Source: Conus ventricosus
Taxonomy: Eukaryota > Mollusca > Gastropoda > Neogastropoda > Conidae
DNA: 64,000 nucleotides
Direction: 5' to 3'
Assembly (NCBI GenBank): GCA_018398815.1
Contig: CM031626.1
Span: 43,720,319 to 43,784,318 of the forward strand
The translations under genes were made by a program, and so were the position numbers. The notes beneath the pieces are model-generated. The model searched no databases, was not told the origin of the DNA, and saw nothing but the letters and a program-made list of their open reading frames with translations. How positions within the stretch are numbered: the first letter of the stretch is position 1; each line of letters opens with the position of its first letter. Of the stretch, positions 1 to 12,404 are shown piece after piece.

Positions 1-2
1 CC

Positions 3-1203
3 CCCAATCGTGGCTCTCCGAGCCGGGGTTCTCCCAACCGTCTGTCGGGATCTCCAGGTCGCGGTCCGCTGATCAACCCAGGGTCTCCCAAATCGACGGT
101 GTCTGGGTCCAGGGCGAAGGAGAACGGAGAAGTGGTGACTGTCATGGTGAGTCGTCGCACAGCCAAGGCGGCTATGGAGGGTTTTCCTGAAGACGACCAG
201 GTCCAGGAGTTTGAAGCACCCTGGACGGAGGCTGGGCAGGTTCCCCCAGCGAAGATGGAGGATAGAGGATACAGGGAAGGAAGAGTGGTGTCTCCTTGTG
301 ACACCTCCTCCCCAATGCCACCTTCTTCCTCCCCGGACGTCACTGCCGTCGGTCCTTCAGCAACCTCTGACTTTTCTAAAGCCACCTCTAGTCAGGGGTC
401 TGCACTGCCGAGCACTAATGCCAATCCCACGACAACGCGGTCCCGACTGAGCGGGCTGAAGCGTCTCTCTCCCAAAGGCTCCTTCAACATCATTTCTTTC
501 TTCGACCGTCTTCTTTTACCATCAGAAAAAGCTTCCACCAACGCCGCCAAGAAAGAAACGACAATCTCTGAATGTGACAGCGAAGAGCAGCTGTCAAGTG
601 TAGCCACGGCGACCAGTTCCACAACATCCAGTTCTGCCCCCTCTCCCACACCTCCTGAGTCACTTCACACGTCATCCTCAGCTTCCAACAACAGCTCCCC
701 TCGTCACAGCCGAATTCCCACATCCCAGCAATCCCGGGAGCGCTGAACCGGGGAAGCCGAATCCCCAAACGTCAGACGGAATCGCCGACGGGCAAAACGA
801 TCGAGACGAGCCCAGCAGGAGGAAAAGGAAGTGTGGGGAAAATGGAGAAGAAGAAGACCTCCACCGCCACCACTACAACCACCACCGTTACATCCACCAT
901 GAGAAGGAACACCACCCGCACTTCCCCCACCCCCATTCCCGTCACCCCCAACTCACGCACCTCCCCAACCAACCCCGCCCCTCAGGTGGACATCAACGCC
1001 AACTCCCCCGAGTATCAGCCCAACGAGGCCGAGGAGATGGTGGTGGAGCACAATCCCATCGGCCAATGGGGTGCAGCAGCAGCGAAACGGGCCAATCGGA
1101 CGTCTCGGGACAGTCGGTGAGCATGGAGGAGGACCAGTCACGCTGCGTGTTGCCGTCCCAGCCTGGCCGGCTGATGGGCAAAGTTCATGGTGTCTACAAG
1201 TAA
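3..1203 (+). CDS. 3' end of a Ser/Thr/Pro-rich protein with two SxIP motifs (partial, two frame breaks)
   Basis: The frame is open from the left edge to a TGA at 744-746, so this is the tail of a longer gene. The composition is disordered (Ser, Thr, Pro, Lys-rich). Coding-like text continues past that stop in the next frame (about 749-1080, starting GSRIPKRQTESPTGKT) and then in a third frame (about 1080-1203, ending GRLMGKVHGVYK and TAA). Both shifts go the same way and would each be cured by one missing base, so a single protein broken by deletions is the simplest reading. HSRIPTS before the first break and GSRIPKR after it are both SxIP motifs, the type that binds EB1 at microtubule plus ends; that role is inferred. 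GAS2-like or another plus-end tracking protein is possible, but no folded domain is visible and I do not recognise the gene. Confidence 0.55.
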
Positions 1204-1261
1204 ACGACGGTGAGCAACATGAGATCCCAGAACTGAGGGCCAGGAGAGGGAGAGGGGAGGG

Positions 1262-1600
1262 TGAGAGATCAGGGTACAGGCATGAGGAGGGGGAGAAGGA
1301 GTAGGAGGTGTGAGGGAGGGTGAGGGTGGGGACAGGGTGAGAGATCAGGGTACAGGCATGAGGAGGGGAGGGTGGGGACAGGGTGAGAGATCAGGGTACA
1401 GGCATGAGGAGGGGGAGAAGGAGTAGGAGGTGTGAGGGAGGGGGAGGCTGGGGACAGGGTGAGAGATCAGGTACAGGCATGAGGAGGGGAGAAGGAGTAG
1501 GAGGTGTGAGGGAGGGGAGGGTGGGGACAGGGTGAGAGATCAGGGTACAGGCATGAGGAGGGGAGAAGGAGTACGAGGTGTGAGGGAGGGAGAAGGGTGG
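1262..1600. repeat. Minisatellite, about 76-bp unit, five copies
   Basis: Units start GAGAGATCAGGGTACAGGCA and are purine-rich on this strand. The second copy is shortened to about 46 bp by an internal deletion. The array lies just after the stop of the left gene, so it is probably in its 3' UTR. Confidence 0.9.
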
Positions 1601-1805
1601 GAGTGGAAATATGAGAATAGAAAAAAAAAACAGGAATAGAATGGGGAAGAGGTTGGTGACCATGAGAAAACAAAGTAGAAAGGTGAAAGACACAGGGAGG
1701 GAGAAGGGTTAAAAAAGAAGATGGACTATCTGTGGGGAGAGAACTTGGGGGAGCTAAGGTGGAGAGAGAGAAAAAAAATGGAAATTTATAGACAATATGG
1801 GGTGC

Positions 1806-1970
1806 TTCTTCTTCTGCGTACGCAGGCTGATACTCCTGCGGACACTCCCTGCATAGACAGGCAAGGATTAATCCCATCTGCCCAACAAAGGGAGTGGAGT
1901 TTTGTGTGTATGTCCGTTTTTTATCCCGCCATTAAGGCAGCCATACTCCAGCTTCGGGAAGATAATAGAG
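1806..1970 (-). mobile_element. SINE 3'-body fragment
   Basis: On the minus strand this segment runs from a 'gaagctggagtatggctgcc' start through CAGCCTGCGTACGCAG to a (GAA)n end. It matches the fragment at 30247-30395 and the last part of the complete SINE at 61824-62225. No convincing target-site duplication is visible. The tRNA-like head is absent, so it is 5' truncated. Confidence 0.7.
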
Positions 1971-2035
1971 TACAAAAGAAGAGTTTCAGTTTCATCAAGG
2001 AGGCATCACTGTGTGCAGACTAGTCCATATACGCT

Positions 2036-2464
2036 ACACCACATCCGCCAAGTGTTGAGACCACACTACGCATGATTTGAAGCTGATGGATAAATGAATT
2101 ACCAAGTAGGATGAGAGAATTGAAGAAGAGGGTCTCGTGGCTACGACGTAGCAGATGTCTGACCTACGCATTAGCCCAATGCGCTGGTCAGAAGAAGAAA
2201 TTAGGTAAGGTAGGGATACGGAAAGTTGCCTGAAACGTTGAGACTGGAGGTGTAGAGAGAGAGAGAAGCGGGGATGATGGGCAAATACAGAGGAAAGGGT
2301 TGGGAGATGAGAAAGGATTTAAGCAGGGAGACTGAAGAATTGAAAGGAAATGGGAAGGGAGGGGAGGGTGAGATGAGAGCTATCACAGCAGAGAGGAGTG
2401 AAGAGGCGGGTGGTGGAGTACATGGACATGATTGAATCATTTCGTTGACAAACTTTTCTGGTTT
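2036..2464. other. No recognised feature
   Basis: Purine-rich, non-repetitive sequence with a short GA run near 2255. I see no coding signal; a 3' UTR role for the left gene is only a guess. Confidence 0.5.
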
Positions 2465-2474
2465 TTAGTTTGTC

Positions 2475-2735
2475 AGATGTCATTCATGTAGTAAAAAAAG
2501 TGTCTTAATGCCATTATTCATATAGTAAAGAAGTGTCTTAATGCCATGATGTCATTATTGGTGCAGTTAAAAAGAAGTGTCTTAATACCATGGTGTCATT
2601 ATTCATGTGGTAAAAGGTGTCTTAATACCATGGTGTCATTATTTATGTGGTAAAAAGTGTCTGAATACCATGGTGTCATTATTCATTGTAGTGAAAAAGT
2701 GTCTTAATGCCAAGATATTGTTCATGCCATTAGCA
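2475..2735. repeat. Degenerate minisatellite, about 40-bp unit
   Basis: Six or so copies of a unit built on AAAGTGTCTTAATGCCATG and GTCATTATTCATGTGGT, with many small changes. Confidence 0.8.
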
Positions 2736-2746
2736 TTGTGAGAGTG

Positions 2747-2830
2747 TGATCAAACATAATTCTTTTAATTTATTAAAAATGTCTGGGGTGATCAAACATA
2801 ATTCTTTTAATTTATTAAAAAATGTCTGGT
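2747..2830. repeat. Tandem duplication, 42-bp unit, two copies
   Basis: Two near-identical copies of TGATCAAACATAATTCTTTT plus downstream AT-rich sequence. Confidence 0.85.
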
Positions 2831-2899
2831 TTTTGAAGTTAATGTCTAGACATCAATATTGATGTCGTAAACATCAGTTTTACCTTTGTGAAAATGTTG

Positions 2900-3336
2900 C
2901 TTATCTGGTCAGTGGTGAGTTTTATCAAGACATGTTGTTCATCTTATCTAGTCAGTGGTGAGTTTTATCAAGACATGTTGTTCATCTTATCTAGTCAGTG
3001 GTGAGTTTTATCAAGACATGTTGTTCATCTTATCTAGTCAGTGGTGAGTTTTATCAAGACATGTTGTTCATCTTATCTGGTCAGTGGTGAGCTTTATCAA
3101 GACATGTTGTTCATCTTATCTGGTCAGTGGTGAGTTTTATCAAGACATGTTGTTCATCTTATCTGGTCAGTGGTGAGCTTTATCAAGACATGTTGTTCAT
3201 CTTATCTGGTCAGTGGTGAGTTTTATCAAGACATGTTGTTCATCTTATCTGGTCAGTGGTGAGCTTTATCAAGACATGTTGTTCATCTTATCTGGTCAGT
3301 GGTGAGCTTTATCAAGACATGTTGTTCATCTTATTA
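2900..3336. repeat. Minisatellite, 43-bp unit, ten copies
   Basis: The unit contains GTCAGTGGTGAGTTTTATCA and GACATGTTGTTCATCTTATC. The period is exactly 43 bp. The first four copies carry TCTAG at the junction and later copies TCTGG, while GAGTTTT and GAGCTTT alternate in the later copies, which suggests multi-unit duplication. Confidence 0.95.
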
Positions 3337-3581
3337 AGAGTGTCAGTTTTAACTCTGACAAAAAAAAAGACTTTCTGCATCTCATTAACACGGAGTTAGC
3401 TTTATCAAAATTTCATTATTCACCTCATTGAACACTCTGAGTTTTGGTTTTGTCATGATGGCATTGTTTATTTCATGAAGAGTGTCTCTTTCATCTTCAT
3501 CAAGACAGTGCCAGAAGTTCAGCTGTCAGGATGCCATGTTTTGCCTGTTTCAAGACTCTCTTGAACGATGCATTAGCTTTG

Positions 3582-4142
3582 TTGATGTGTCTTCGTTATA
3601 ATATCGACATGTTTATAGTTTGTGTGTCTTCGTTATAATATCGACATGTTTATAGTTGGTGTGTCTTTGGTATGATATCAACATGTCTATAGTTTGTGTG
3701 TCTTCGTTATGATATCGACATGTTTATAGTTTGTGTGTCTTTGTTATAATATCGACATGTTTATAGTTGGTGTGTCTTCGTTATGATATCAACATGTTTA
3801 TAGTTTGTGTGTCTTCGTTACAATATCGACATGTCTATAGTTTGTGTGTCGTCTTTATAATATCGACATGTTTATAGTTTGTAGGTCTTCGTTATAATAT
3901 CGACATGTTTATAGTTTGTGTGTCTTCGTTATAATATCGACATGTTTATAGTTTGTGTCTCTTCGTTATAATATCGACATGTTTATAGTTTGTGTGTCTT
4001 CGTTATAATATCGACATGTTTTATAGTTTGTGTATCTTCATTATAATATCGACATGTTTATAGTTTGTGTGTCTTCGTTATAATATCGACATGTTTATAG
4101 TTTGTGTGTCTTCGTTATAATATCGACCTGTCTATAGTTTGT
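3582..4142. repeat. Minisatellite, 37-bp unit, fifteen copies
   Basis: The unit contains GTGTGTCTTCGTTATAATAT and CGACATGTTTATAGTTT. Copies differ by one or two bases. Confidence 0.95.
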
Positions 4143-4573
4143 AAAGTTGTCTTTGCTGGAAAGAGCCAGTATCATCATCAGTGGTCCAGAATCCATGGTT
4201 AGTACAGTCTGTACTTGAGAAGGACAGAACTGCCGATAGCTTGTGCCTGTTGTGTTAGCCAGTCTCTCTTTGGAGGCAGATTAGAATGTTCCAGCACTAA
4301 GGAGTTTAGCGCAAAGGATTCAGGTGAGGGTATGACATGGTTGATGACGGGCCGCTTTCTTTTTCAGGCACGTCGCCATATTGGTCGGTGTCCTTGACCT
4401 GCCTGACCTCTCGTTGTGTCACCTGGGTGGGCGGAGCCTGGCAGCTTCAGGAGACGGGAGGAGTGGCAGGGGATTGCGCTGTCATCGCTGCTTGAGGGGG
4501 CAGTGTGTGCTCTTTGGCTGTGGGACATGTTCGTGAACTTTGTGGAGGGTGGTCAGGGAGTTTGGAGGGTAGC

Positions 4574-4872
4574 GGAGAGTATGGGATTTGTGTGGGAATG
4601 CGGGATTTAAGTGGGTTGTAGGGGATTTGTGTAGGGAATATGGGATTTAAGTGGGTTGTAGGGGATTTTGTGGGGAATACAGGATTTAAGTGGGGAGTAT
4701 GGGGTTTGTGTGGGAAATACGGGATTTAAGTGGGGAGTATGGGGTTTGTGTGGGGAATACAGGATTTAAGTGGGGAGTATGGGGTTTGTGTGGGAAATAC
4801 GGGATTTAAGTGGGGAGTACAGGGTTTGTGTGGGGAATACGGGATTTCAGTGGGAATTTGGGGTGTGTGCGG
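4574..4872. repeat. Minisatellite, 40-bp unit, about seven copies
   Basis: The unit contains GGGATTTAAGTGGGGAGTAT and GGGGTTTGTGTGGGAAATAC; early copies are less regular. ORFs across it are repeat artefacts. Confidence 0.9.
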
Positions 4873-4876
4873 GTTG

Positions 4877-4965
4877 TAAGGTGTGGCATGTTGACGGCTG
4901 GGAAAGGTATGATGTCATTGTAAGGTGTGGCATGTTGACGGCTGGGAAAGGTGTGATGTCATTTA
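4877..4965. repeat. Tandem duplication, 44-bp unit, two copies
   Basis: Two copies of AAGGTGTGGCATGTTGACGG plus CTGGGAAAGGTRTGATGTCA. Confidence 0.9.
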
Positions 4966-5044
4966 GGGTCTGTTTTCATCCACTCTTCCACATCCTTCAA
5001 AAAGCGTGCGTGACCTTCCGTTTGACACCCCCTTCCCTCCCCCT

Positions 5045-5045
<1 letters not shown>

Positions 5046-5076
<31 letters not shown>

Positions 5077-5079
5077 TTC
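5046..5079. repeat. Poly-C tract
   Basis: A run of about 30 C inside a C/T-rich stretch. Tract length is unreliable in most sequencing. Confidence 0.9.
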
Positions 5080-5122
5080 CCTCCCCCTAGGCTTTACAGG
5101 GCGTGTGAAAGAGGCAGTGGCT

Positions 5123-5397
5123 CAGTGTAGAGGGCGGGGTCAGCAGCCCTTGCCCATGGCAGAGAGAGGCAGTGTTCGGGGAACCCCTCAGTGTGTAGAG
5201 GGCGGGGTCAGCAGCCCCTTGCCCATGGCAGAGAGGGCAGTGTTCGGGGAACCCCTCGGTGTGTAGAGGGCGGGGTCAGCAGCCCCTTGCCCATGGCAGA
5301 GAGGGGCAGTGTTCGGGGAACCCCTCGGTGTGTAGAGGGCGGGGTCAGCAGCCCCTTGCCCATGGCAGAGAGAGGCAGTGTTCAGGGAACCCCAGGA
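5123..5397. repeat. Minisatellite, 68-bp unit, four copies
   Basis: The unit contains TGTAGAGGGCGGGGTCAGCA, CCCATGGCAGAGAG and GTTCGGGGAACCCC. It produces apparent ORFs on both strands that I do not accept as genes. Confidence 0.92.
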
Positions 5398-5529
5398 GGG
5401 CAAAGACCTTAGTCTGGTCAAAAACGCTGTCGGCCACACTACCATGCACAGCAAACAAAAGGAAGCATGCAAAGTCATATACACACACATGCAGACTCGT
5501 ATACAGACAAAAATGCACACAGGCATGCA

Positions 5530-5551
5530 AGCATGCATGTGCATGCATATG

Positions 5552-5615
<64 letters not shown>

Positions 5616-5630
5616 CACACACACATGCAC
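5530..5630. repeat. CA microsatellite
   Basis: ACACAC run with flanking ATGCATGC and CACTCACA variants. Confidence 0.95.
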
Positions 5631-5755
5631 ATCATTGTGAGTCGGTCTGTCTCAAGAAATCCACCTACAAAATATGCAGGCATGTTGGTTGGTTTGTGTG
5701 TGTGTTGAAATAACTCCGCTTCAGCCACCACAGTCAGTTACTGATTTTGTATCGT

Positions 5756-6140
5756 GAACATGCTGGTGTTTGTAAGGAAAGAGATTGCCCTCTGTGGGGA
5801 ACATGCTGGTGTTTGTAAGGAAAGAGATTGCCCTCTGTGGGGAACATGCTGGTGTTTGTAAGGAAAGAGATTGCCCTCTGTGGGGAACATGCTGGTTTTG
5901 TAAGGAAAGAGATTGCCCTCTGTGGGGAACATGCTGGTGTTTGTAAGGAAAGAGATTGCCCTCTGTGGGGAACATGCTGGTGTTTGTAAGGAAAGAGATT
6001 GCCCTCTGTGGGGAACATGCTGGTGTTTGTAAGGAAAGAGATTGCCCTCTGTGGGGAACATGCTGGTGTTTGTAAGGAAAGAGATTGCCCTCTGTGGGGA
6101 ACATGCTGGTGTTTGTAAGGAAGAGATTGCCCTCTGTGGG
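5756..6140. repeat. Minisatellite, 43-bp unit, nine copies
   Basis: The unit contains AACATGCTGGTGTTTGTAAG and GAAAGAGATTGCCCTCTGTG. The copies are nearly identical, so the array is recent. It ends in a G-run at about 6138. Confidence 0.95.
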
Positions 6141-6638
6141 GGGGGGGGGGAGGAGGAGGGGAGGGGGCGGTGTTGTGAAAGGTGTGTTGTTTGTTTCCCC
6201 TGTCTTTGCTATGGGAAGGGGAAGTGTGGATTGGTGGAGGTTACTTTTTTTAGTTTGTTTGTTTTTGTTTCCCCATAGATCTCATTAGGTGTGTGTGTCC
6301 CTAAACTCCCAGGACTGAGAAGGAGATTGACGGACTGTTGAGAGTTTCACAGCAGCCAGGCACTTCCATAGGTGATGCGTGTGGACCTGCCCCAGAGCAC
6401 ACAGGTTGCTGTGAGTCTGGGCAATGGGGAATGTTTGAAGTGACTTGCCGCTCAGAAAGAAACGCATTGACACTCACACATACACAATTTTCGATTGCGG
6501 CATCTGTAACAGATGGGAAGGTGTAGAAGTATCCATATTGTTTTGTATTATCTTATACCATTGTGTATTTGTATTATTAATCTGCTGTTTTTTTGGGTAT
6601 CATTGCACCACCACTTTCCATGTAGCACCCACATACTG

Positions 6639-6746
6639 TGCCACTTTTGAGGCTTGACACCTTGAGGTAGCATTGCCTAGTTCTGGATCAGATGCCACTT
6701 TTGAGGCTTGACACCTTGAGGTAGCATTGCCTAGTTCTGGATCAGA
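6639..6746. repeat. Tandem duplication, 54-bp unit, two copies
   Basis: Two identical copies starting TGCCACTTTTGAGGCTTGAC. Confidence 0.9.
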
Positions 6747-6749
6747 CCT

Positions 6750-7415
6750 GTCTGCAACATTTGAGACAGGAGAACTGACAGATCCGTCCTGTGTTCATGG
6801 GTTGTCTTTTCCTTGCCATTTTGCTTGGAATTGAAATTGTCCGATCAGAATCACCTTCTAGAATGGGGAATGGACTGATGTGATCTGTGGCTTACTTCTC
6901 TTTCAAAACACCCACGGTTTTCTCTGATTCCGCTTCAGTTTATAAAATTTGATGATTGAAAATGTACGCGTTCAAAACAGGGCTATGAGCACTAAGGTGA
7001 AGTGAGCAAAGACAACGGAGTGGAAGAGTGCAGTTAATTCTATTACAACAGACACCACGTAATGAACTATTCCAAAGTGTGGTGGTCGATTTCCCAGACT
7101 TTCATTTTACAGCTGGTAAAACAAACATGAAGGCATGTTGTTCTAAAGGGCAAGACATCAACGTGACAGTATGCATTTAAGTAACTTTCAACTTATACCA
7201 AAATGGTGTGACACCATAAAAACCCAAAGTTTTGATGGCTTGACTTGAAAATGTCTGTCATTCCTTGTTCTTAGCTCTTTTCGTAAGAAATACTATATCT
7301 ACCACTGAACAAAAACTCATTAGCTGACACCTAACACTAAATATGAAATGTGGGAGCATCCATTAATTGGTAGAAGGGAAAAAATGTAAGAATTTTTTTT
7401 TTTAAGGCATCGGTC
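6750..7415. other. No recognised feature
   Basis: Single-copy A/T-rich sequence with no long ORF, no repeat and no convincing splice-bounded exon. Confidence 0.5.
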
Positions 7416-7420
7416 ACCTA

Positions 7421-7680
7421 CACTTGGCACAGCTGATGGAAACAGCTGTCTTGCCATCACCCACACTTGGCACAGCTGATGGAAACAGCTGTCTTGCCAT
7501 CACCCACACTTGGCACAGCTGATGGAAACAGCTGTCTTGCCATCACCCACACTTGGCACAGCTGATGGAAACAGCTGTCTTGCCATCACCCACACTTGGC
7601 ACAGCTGATGGAAACAGCTGTCTTGCCATCACCCACACTTGGCACAGCTGATGGAAACAGCTGTCTTGCCATCACCCACA
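7421..7680. repeat. Minisatellite, 43-bp unit, six copies
   Basis: The unit contains CACTTGGCACAGCTGATGGA and AACAGCTGTCTTGCCATCAC. The copies are essentially identical. Confidence 0.95.
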
Positions 7681-8319
7681 CACCGCATGTCGTTAAAAAG
7701 TTAAAGCGATTTTGTCCAGTGAGTGCATTGTGTGAAGGTGAGGACCGACCCAGCGGGTCCCCGATGATAGTGGTATGTGGCGGCAGGGTCAGGTGTCAGA
7801 GTCCACAGCACAGGCAGTCATTGTTACCTCATCGCTCACGTCTCAACACTGCCAAGATTTTGTTCCGTAGTAACCTCACAATATCCGCAGTGTTGTTTCT
7901 TTGAATCACCGCCATTCCCGCTGTATCGACCGTGTGCTCATGCATGGAGTGAGGTATAAGGTGAGGTATGCAAATTCCGTATGTAGTTTGTGCTGCCGGT
8001 GCATGACTGCGTGCATAGGTATCTTCAGTATTGGCTCAGCGCTGTTAATTCGGCGTATGTCTGTGGGCGGCTTTATTATCTGCCTGATACTGTTTCCACC
8101 TTAGTGTTCCAGGTTTTCCTACTTTGATTGTCTGCTCTTGCATGGTTGTACTAATCAGAGAAACAGCAGAGGCTATTCTAACACCTTCCACTCACCCACC
8201 TATCCCCGAGCCTTTTTGCATATGCTCACCCTCATCCTCTCCCCGCCCTCCCGCATTCATTCATGCACAACCAAGCCAATGTTAAAAGAACAGACACATG
8301 GTTACAGACACCTCATCAT

Positions 8320-8615
8320 ATTCTTCACACATGTGCACACTTCTTACACGCCTCTCTCATTCACACACACTTTCTTCACGTACATGACTGTACACGTCTT
8401 ACCACACATGCATATACATGCACTGCCCTCACATGCGCGCACACTTCTTGCCTCATACTCTGTCTGCCCTTCACACAAATGCACACCCCATTTACACACA
8501 CACACACACACACTACACACACATGTACACACACACACACACATACACACACGCCCCTCACACGCACAACACACACATAACACACAACATACACACACAC
8601 ACACACACACGCACA
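8320..8615. repeat. CA-rich microsatellite region
   Basis: Interrupted CACACA runs, densest at 8495-8615. All ORFs here are low-complexity artefacts. Confidence 0.9.
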
Positions 8616-8629
8616 GGCGATTACAGTGA

Positions 8630-10150
8630 GTGGTTTCCTATTAGAAGCAAACCGTTGTGTTCAAGGAACCCAAGACCTCTATGCCCTCTAGTGGTTTGTC
8701 GTTTGTGGCCACAGGAAATCCTCTCTTGGGACGTGTGCCACAACGCTTCCTTGACCTTTCCTTGACCTTGCTTTCGATGTTGTTCGTCGTTTGCCTTCTG
8801 TAGGAAGCTGCAGCGTCTGTAGCCAGTCGTTGGAGACCTTCCCATCGACACAGATGTCCATTTCGTTGTCTGTTCTCTCCTGGGAGAGAATGGATGGTTA
8901 ATGTATTTGTGTGTGTGTGTGTGTGTGAACACATTTGCATTTCTAGTGACAGACACAAGTAGTGAGCGGAGGACTTAATGCCTGTCAGTGCGAACTGCTG
9001 TGTGTGTGTTTTTTTCTTTCTTTTTTATGTGTGTGTGTGTTGTGTGATCTCAGAAGCATTTGGAAGTGTCCTGGCTTGCTGTGAATTCTCTTTGCCAGGA
9101 TGCTGGCATCAGAAGATGGGAACCAGTTTGTTGCCACCCCCTCCCTCCCCACCCATTCCCTCAGTTCCCCCATCCCTTACCCTCCCTCCTGTATTCTCTG
9201 TTTATTTATTTGTGTTATTTTTTTGGGTGGGGGGGGGATTTCATAGCGTGACAAAAGCGATTCATCCGCTGGATTGCGGACTCCCCAGTCCCAGACGAAA
9301 ATCAGTCATCGGAGCTGTTTTAACTTCCCTAGGAAGTTTTGTGCAATGTTTCGTGCAATCACATACATTGGTGCACACCTGCTGCCAGTAATTGTGGGCC
9401 AGGTTGTCCCTGACAACAGTTCAGACCATCATCAGGTGATCAGTCGGGATGGCGATGGGCCAGCTGTCCTCTCCTGTCGGCCACTCAGAGGACAGTAACA
9501 CCTCAATCAGGGGAGAGTAATGCCCCCTGGTGGGAGTCACGCAGGGCTGGATTACCACTGATTGGCATGACGTGGAGATCAGGGTGTTGTGGTCAGGCTG
9601 GACATGTGGACGTGCAGGGCTCATTACTTCAAAATGGAATTTGATCATGATGTGTTGTGGAGTACGAGTCGTTCGATCCTTAGCCGATCGTCGCTCTTGA
9701 CTCAAGATCTGTTTCTGTTGTTTTTCCTTTACATGAAAATGATGGTGGTTATTATGATGATGATGATGATTATTATTATTATTATTCTCTGTGACTGGAA
9801 TCTCACAGTGTATGTTGTGTTGAAATGGTACAAATTTTTTGCACTGGTCATAGAATCTCAAATCGTGAACATTTATGGGGTGCAGATCTGCGTATGTTTG
9901 TGTGCATAAGTGTGTAGAGGTTTTAATATCGCATTCTTTAAGTTTTTTTTTTTCCCCCTGGAAAATATTGTCTATTAACAGCTGTGTTATCTGCCTGTGA
10001 TTTGGGTATTTCCGTTTTTGTGTCTTTTTTTTAAATATTTGGTTGTGCGTTTTAGAAGTTAGGCTCTTGGTTTCTGTCAGCGGAGTCCTATAACGCAGGT
10101 TACAGGTCTGTATGTCTTGCAGACTGAGGATCTTAGGATCTTTAATCCTG
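8630..10150. other. Mostly single-copy sequence, no recognised gene
   Basis: Contains a GT run near 8910-8930, a T/G-rich stretch near 9000-9045, and ATG/ATT trinucleotide runs at about 9742-9786. I found no exon I could support. Confidence 0.5.
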
Positions 10151-10154
10151 ACCA

Positions 10155-10292
10155 TGTGGATCTTTGAACCATGCCATTGAGGCACCAGGTGTACCTTTGA
10201 ACCATGCCATTGAGGCACCAGGTGTACCTTTGAACCATGCCATTGAGGCACCAGGTGGATCTTTGAACCATGCCATTGAGACACCAGGTGTA
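10155..10292. repeat. Minisatellite, 33-bp unit, four copies
   Basis: The unit is CTTTGAACCATGCCATTGAG plus GCACCAGGTG. The period is a multiple of three, so it keeps ORFs open. Confidence 0.92.
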
Positions 10293-10299
10293 CTTTTAA

Positions 10300-12400
10300 A
10301 TTCTGAGGCATCATGTCGAGGTTCCATGCCATCGTGGGTCACAGGTCGATGGACATTTGGGTCAGTGGTAGAACACATGGTCATGGATGTTGGAGTGGAG
10401 CGGACCGCTCGTCACGGCGGTTTGAGGATTGTCTGTGTGCAGTACGACGTTTGGGTCTTTGTGTGAAGTTTTGGGTCGTTTCTGCCATGCTTTGAGCCAC
10501 CGGGGGTCCCACGGTGGCCTCCTTCCCCACCCCCCGGCAGTCTCCCCCACCTTGCCTCTCCTCCTGTCAGCCAGTTCATGACATCAGGATGGTTCAAGGT
10601 CGACTCTTGTATGCCCTTCGCTTCTCCTGGTCACTTGAGGACCAGCAGATCAGGCAGGAGGAGGACGGAGAGGTTGTAGGGCCTGGTCATGGCAGACGCT
10701 GATCGTGGAGAGAAACAGGACTGCACACATGTCTGGGGTGGGGAACAAAGGGGAACAAAGTCCCCCCAGTGGGTGGTGGAGCTGTGGACGATAACTGGAA
10801 CAGGAGTGATGTTCGGAGACGTCCCCTTCCATACGCAGTTCAAAAGCCACAAGTCTTCCCTGTCTTTGAGCTCGCCGAGTATGAAGGAGGATTTGCGTCC
10901 TGTGGCAGGAACATGGAGACATTTGTGTTGTTTTGTGGCGCTATTTCACGGGGTTGTGGGATGAGGTGGAGAGGGGGGAGGGGGAGGTTTCCTGGGTATC
11001 GATGTCATGCCAGCTTGTACATATTTCTCTCTCGTCAGGGGAGATGATTGAGAGGTTTTTAAAAAAAAAATTTCAGGTTTTCTGGCATTTATAAATGTTA
11101 CGGCAAAGGCAAATGAAATGTGCACTGGCTTGGGTAAAGCAAGTATTTTGCGCCATTTTCAGAGCTTTGGATGTGACTTTGTGCTGCATGTAAAACGATG
11201 GGTCCCAAACTGCTTCACCCTTCTGTCTTCAAACTTGGGATGTGCGTGGATGTGTCGTGTCTGTGGCTCCCAAGCACCAAGATGTGCAGGAAAAATGAAA
11301 ACGAGTGTTTGGTATTTCACTGTAAATATGCTGTATCATCTGTCCTCATAAGGGCTTCATTGTGTACATGATTCTGTTCATACTGACATTTCCCCAGGTC
11401 TCTGTGAATATATAACGGTGTACGATCCTTTTTGCCATGTTCTTGTACATAATGCCAGTGATGCTGCCATCGCGTTTACCATTTTGCATCATGGTTTACA
11501 GGTGTGTTCTGCCACGCACGAGATATGATTCATGTAAACAGCATCGTGTAGATTTTACTCCATGATCTTTTTCGTGATTTTGTGATAACATTTTTTTTTT
11601 CTCCAATGATTTATGGAATGTAAATCATTTTTGCACTGCTTCAGTAGACTAAGGTGGTTCATGTGTTGGAAAAGTCGTTTTTTTCGTTCGTAGTTTTTTA
11701 GAAATTTTGCTTTTTCTTTTTTCTGAAATCTGTGCTTCTTGGTGTCTGTTATAAACATGTTTAATCAATACACACCTTTGTCATTCTGCACTTTGAATTG
11801 CTTCGCTGACACCTCACCCCTCCAATCCATTAAATTGTGTGGACGCCATTATGGCAGAAGAAGAAGAAAATCGAGATTGGATGATTATAATGTCACCATG
11901 ACAATGTGATAGACTTAATGGGCGGTTTTCCTCAAGCTTTTTTTTTTTTAATTTTTTTTTTTTTAGCAGGTCATGTTAGTGGTGGAACGTTGTGATTTTT
12001 TATTGCACAAACGTGTTCTAGAAAATAGGTGTGTGTATTGTCGTCAATCCTCTGGGCATCATTCATTACATTGTATGTGGACTATAGTGTCTGTTAGCAC
12101 TATGTTGCCTCTTCATTTAACACCCCCCGGCTCACGCTCCACTCTTTCCTTTCAAGGTGTTGAAATGCTACGTGCGGCCTGTCTCTATGGTCTGACTAGA
12201 TTCAGATACCCCCGCCCCACCCTCCACCCCCACCTTTATTGTGTCAGTTCCATGTCCTCGTCATGCATGGGCTTCTTCTGTTTTCACCGTGGCATCCTGT
12301 GTGGCATTATTTCCCTTTGAATCATTATGATATGCATGGCATTATTCTTATTTTCAGCCACAGTTCAGAATAAGATGAATTGGCAGAGACATAGAGGTCT
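10300..12400. other. Single-copy sequence, no recognised gene
   Basis: From about 11100 to 11990 the sequence is T-rich and 3' UTR-like in composition, but no gene can be attached to it. Poly-T/A runs occur near 11940-11965. Confidence 0.4.
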
Positions 12401-12404
12401 CATG

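Noticed and set aside
5721..6104. Minus-strand repetitive ORFs of about 100-127 codons
   Set aside because: They arise from the 43-bp minisatellite, appear in all three frames and have no other coding evidence.
8138..8629. His/Thr-rich ORFs over CA repeats (likewise near 5378, 19618, 24885, 32546, 40037 and 61186)
   Set aside because: Dinucleotide repeats give CVCV or HTHT peptides in every frame.
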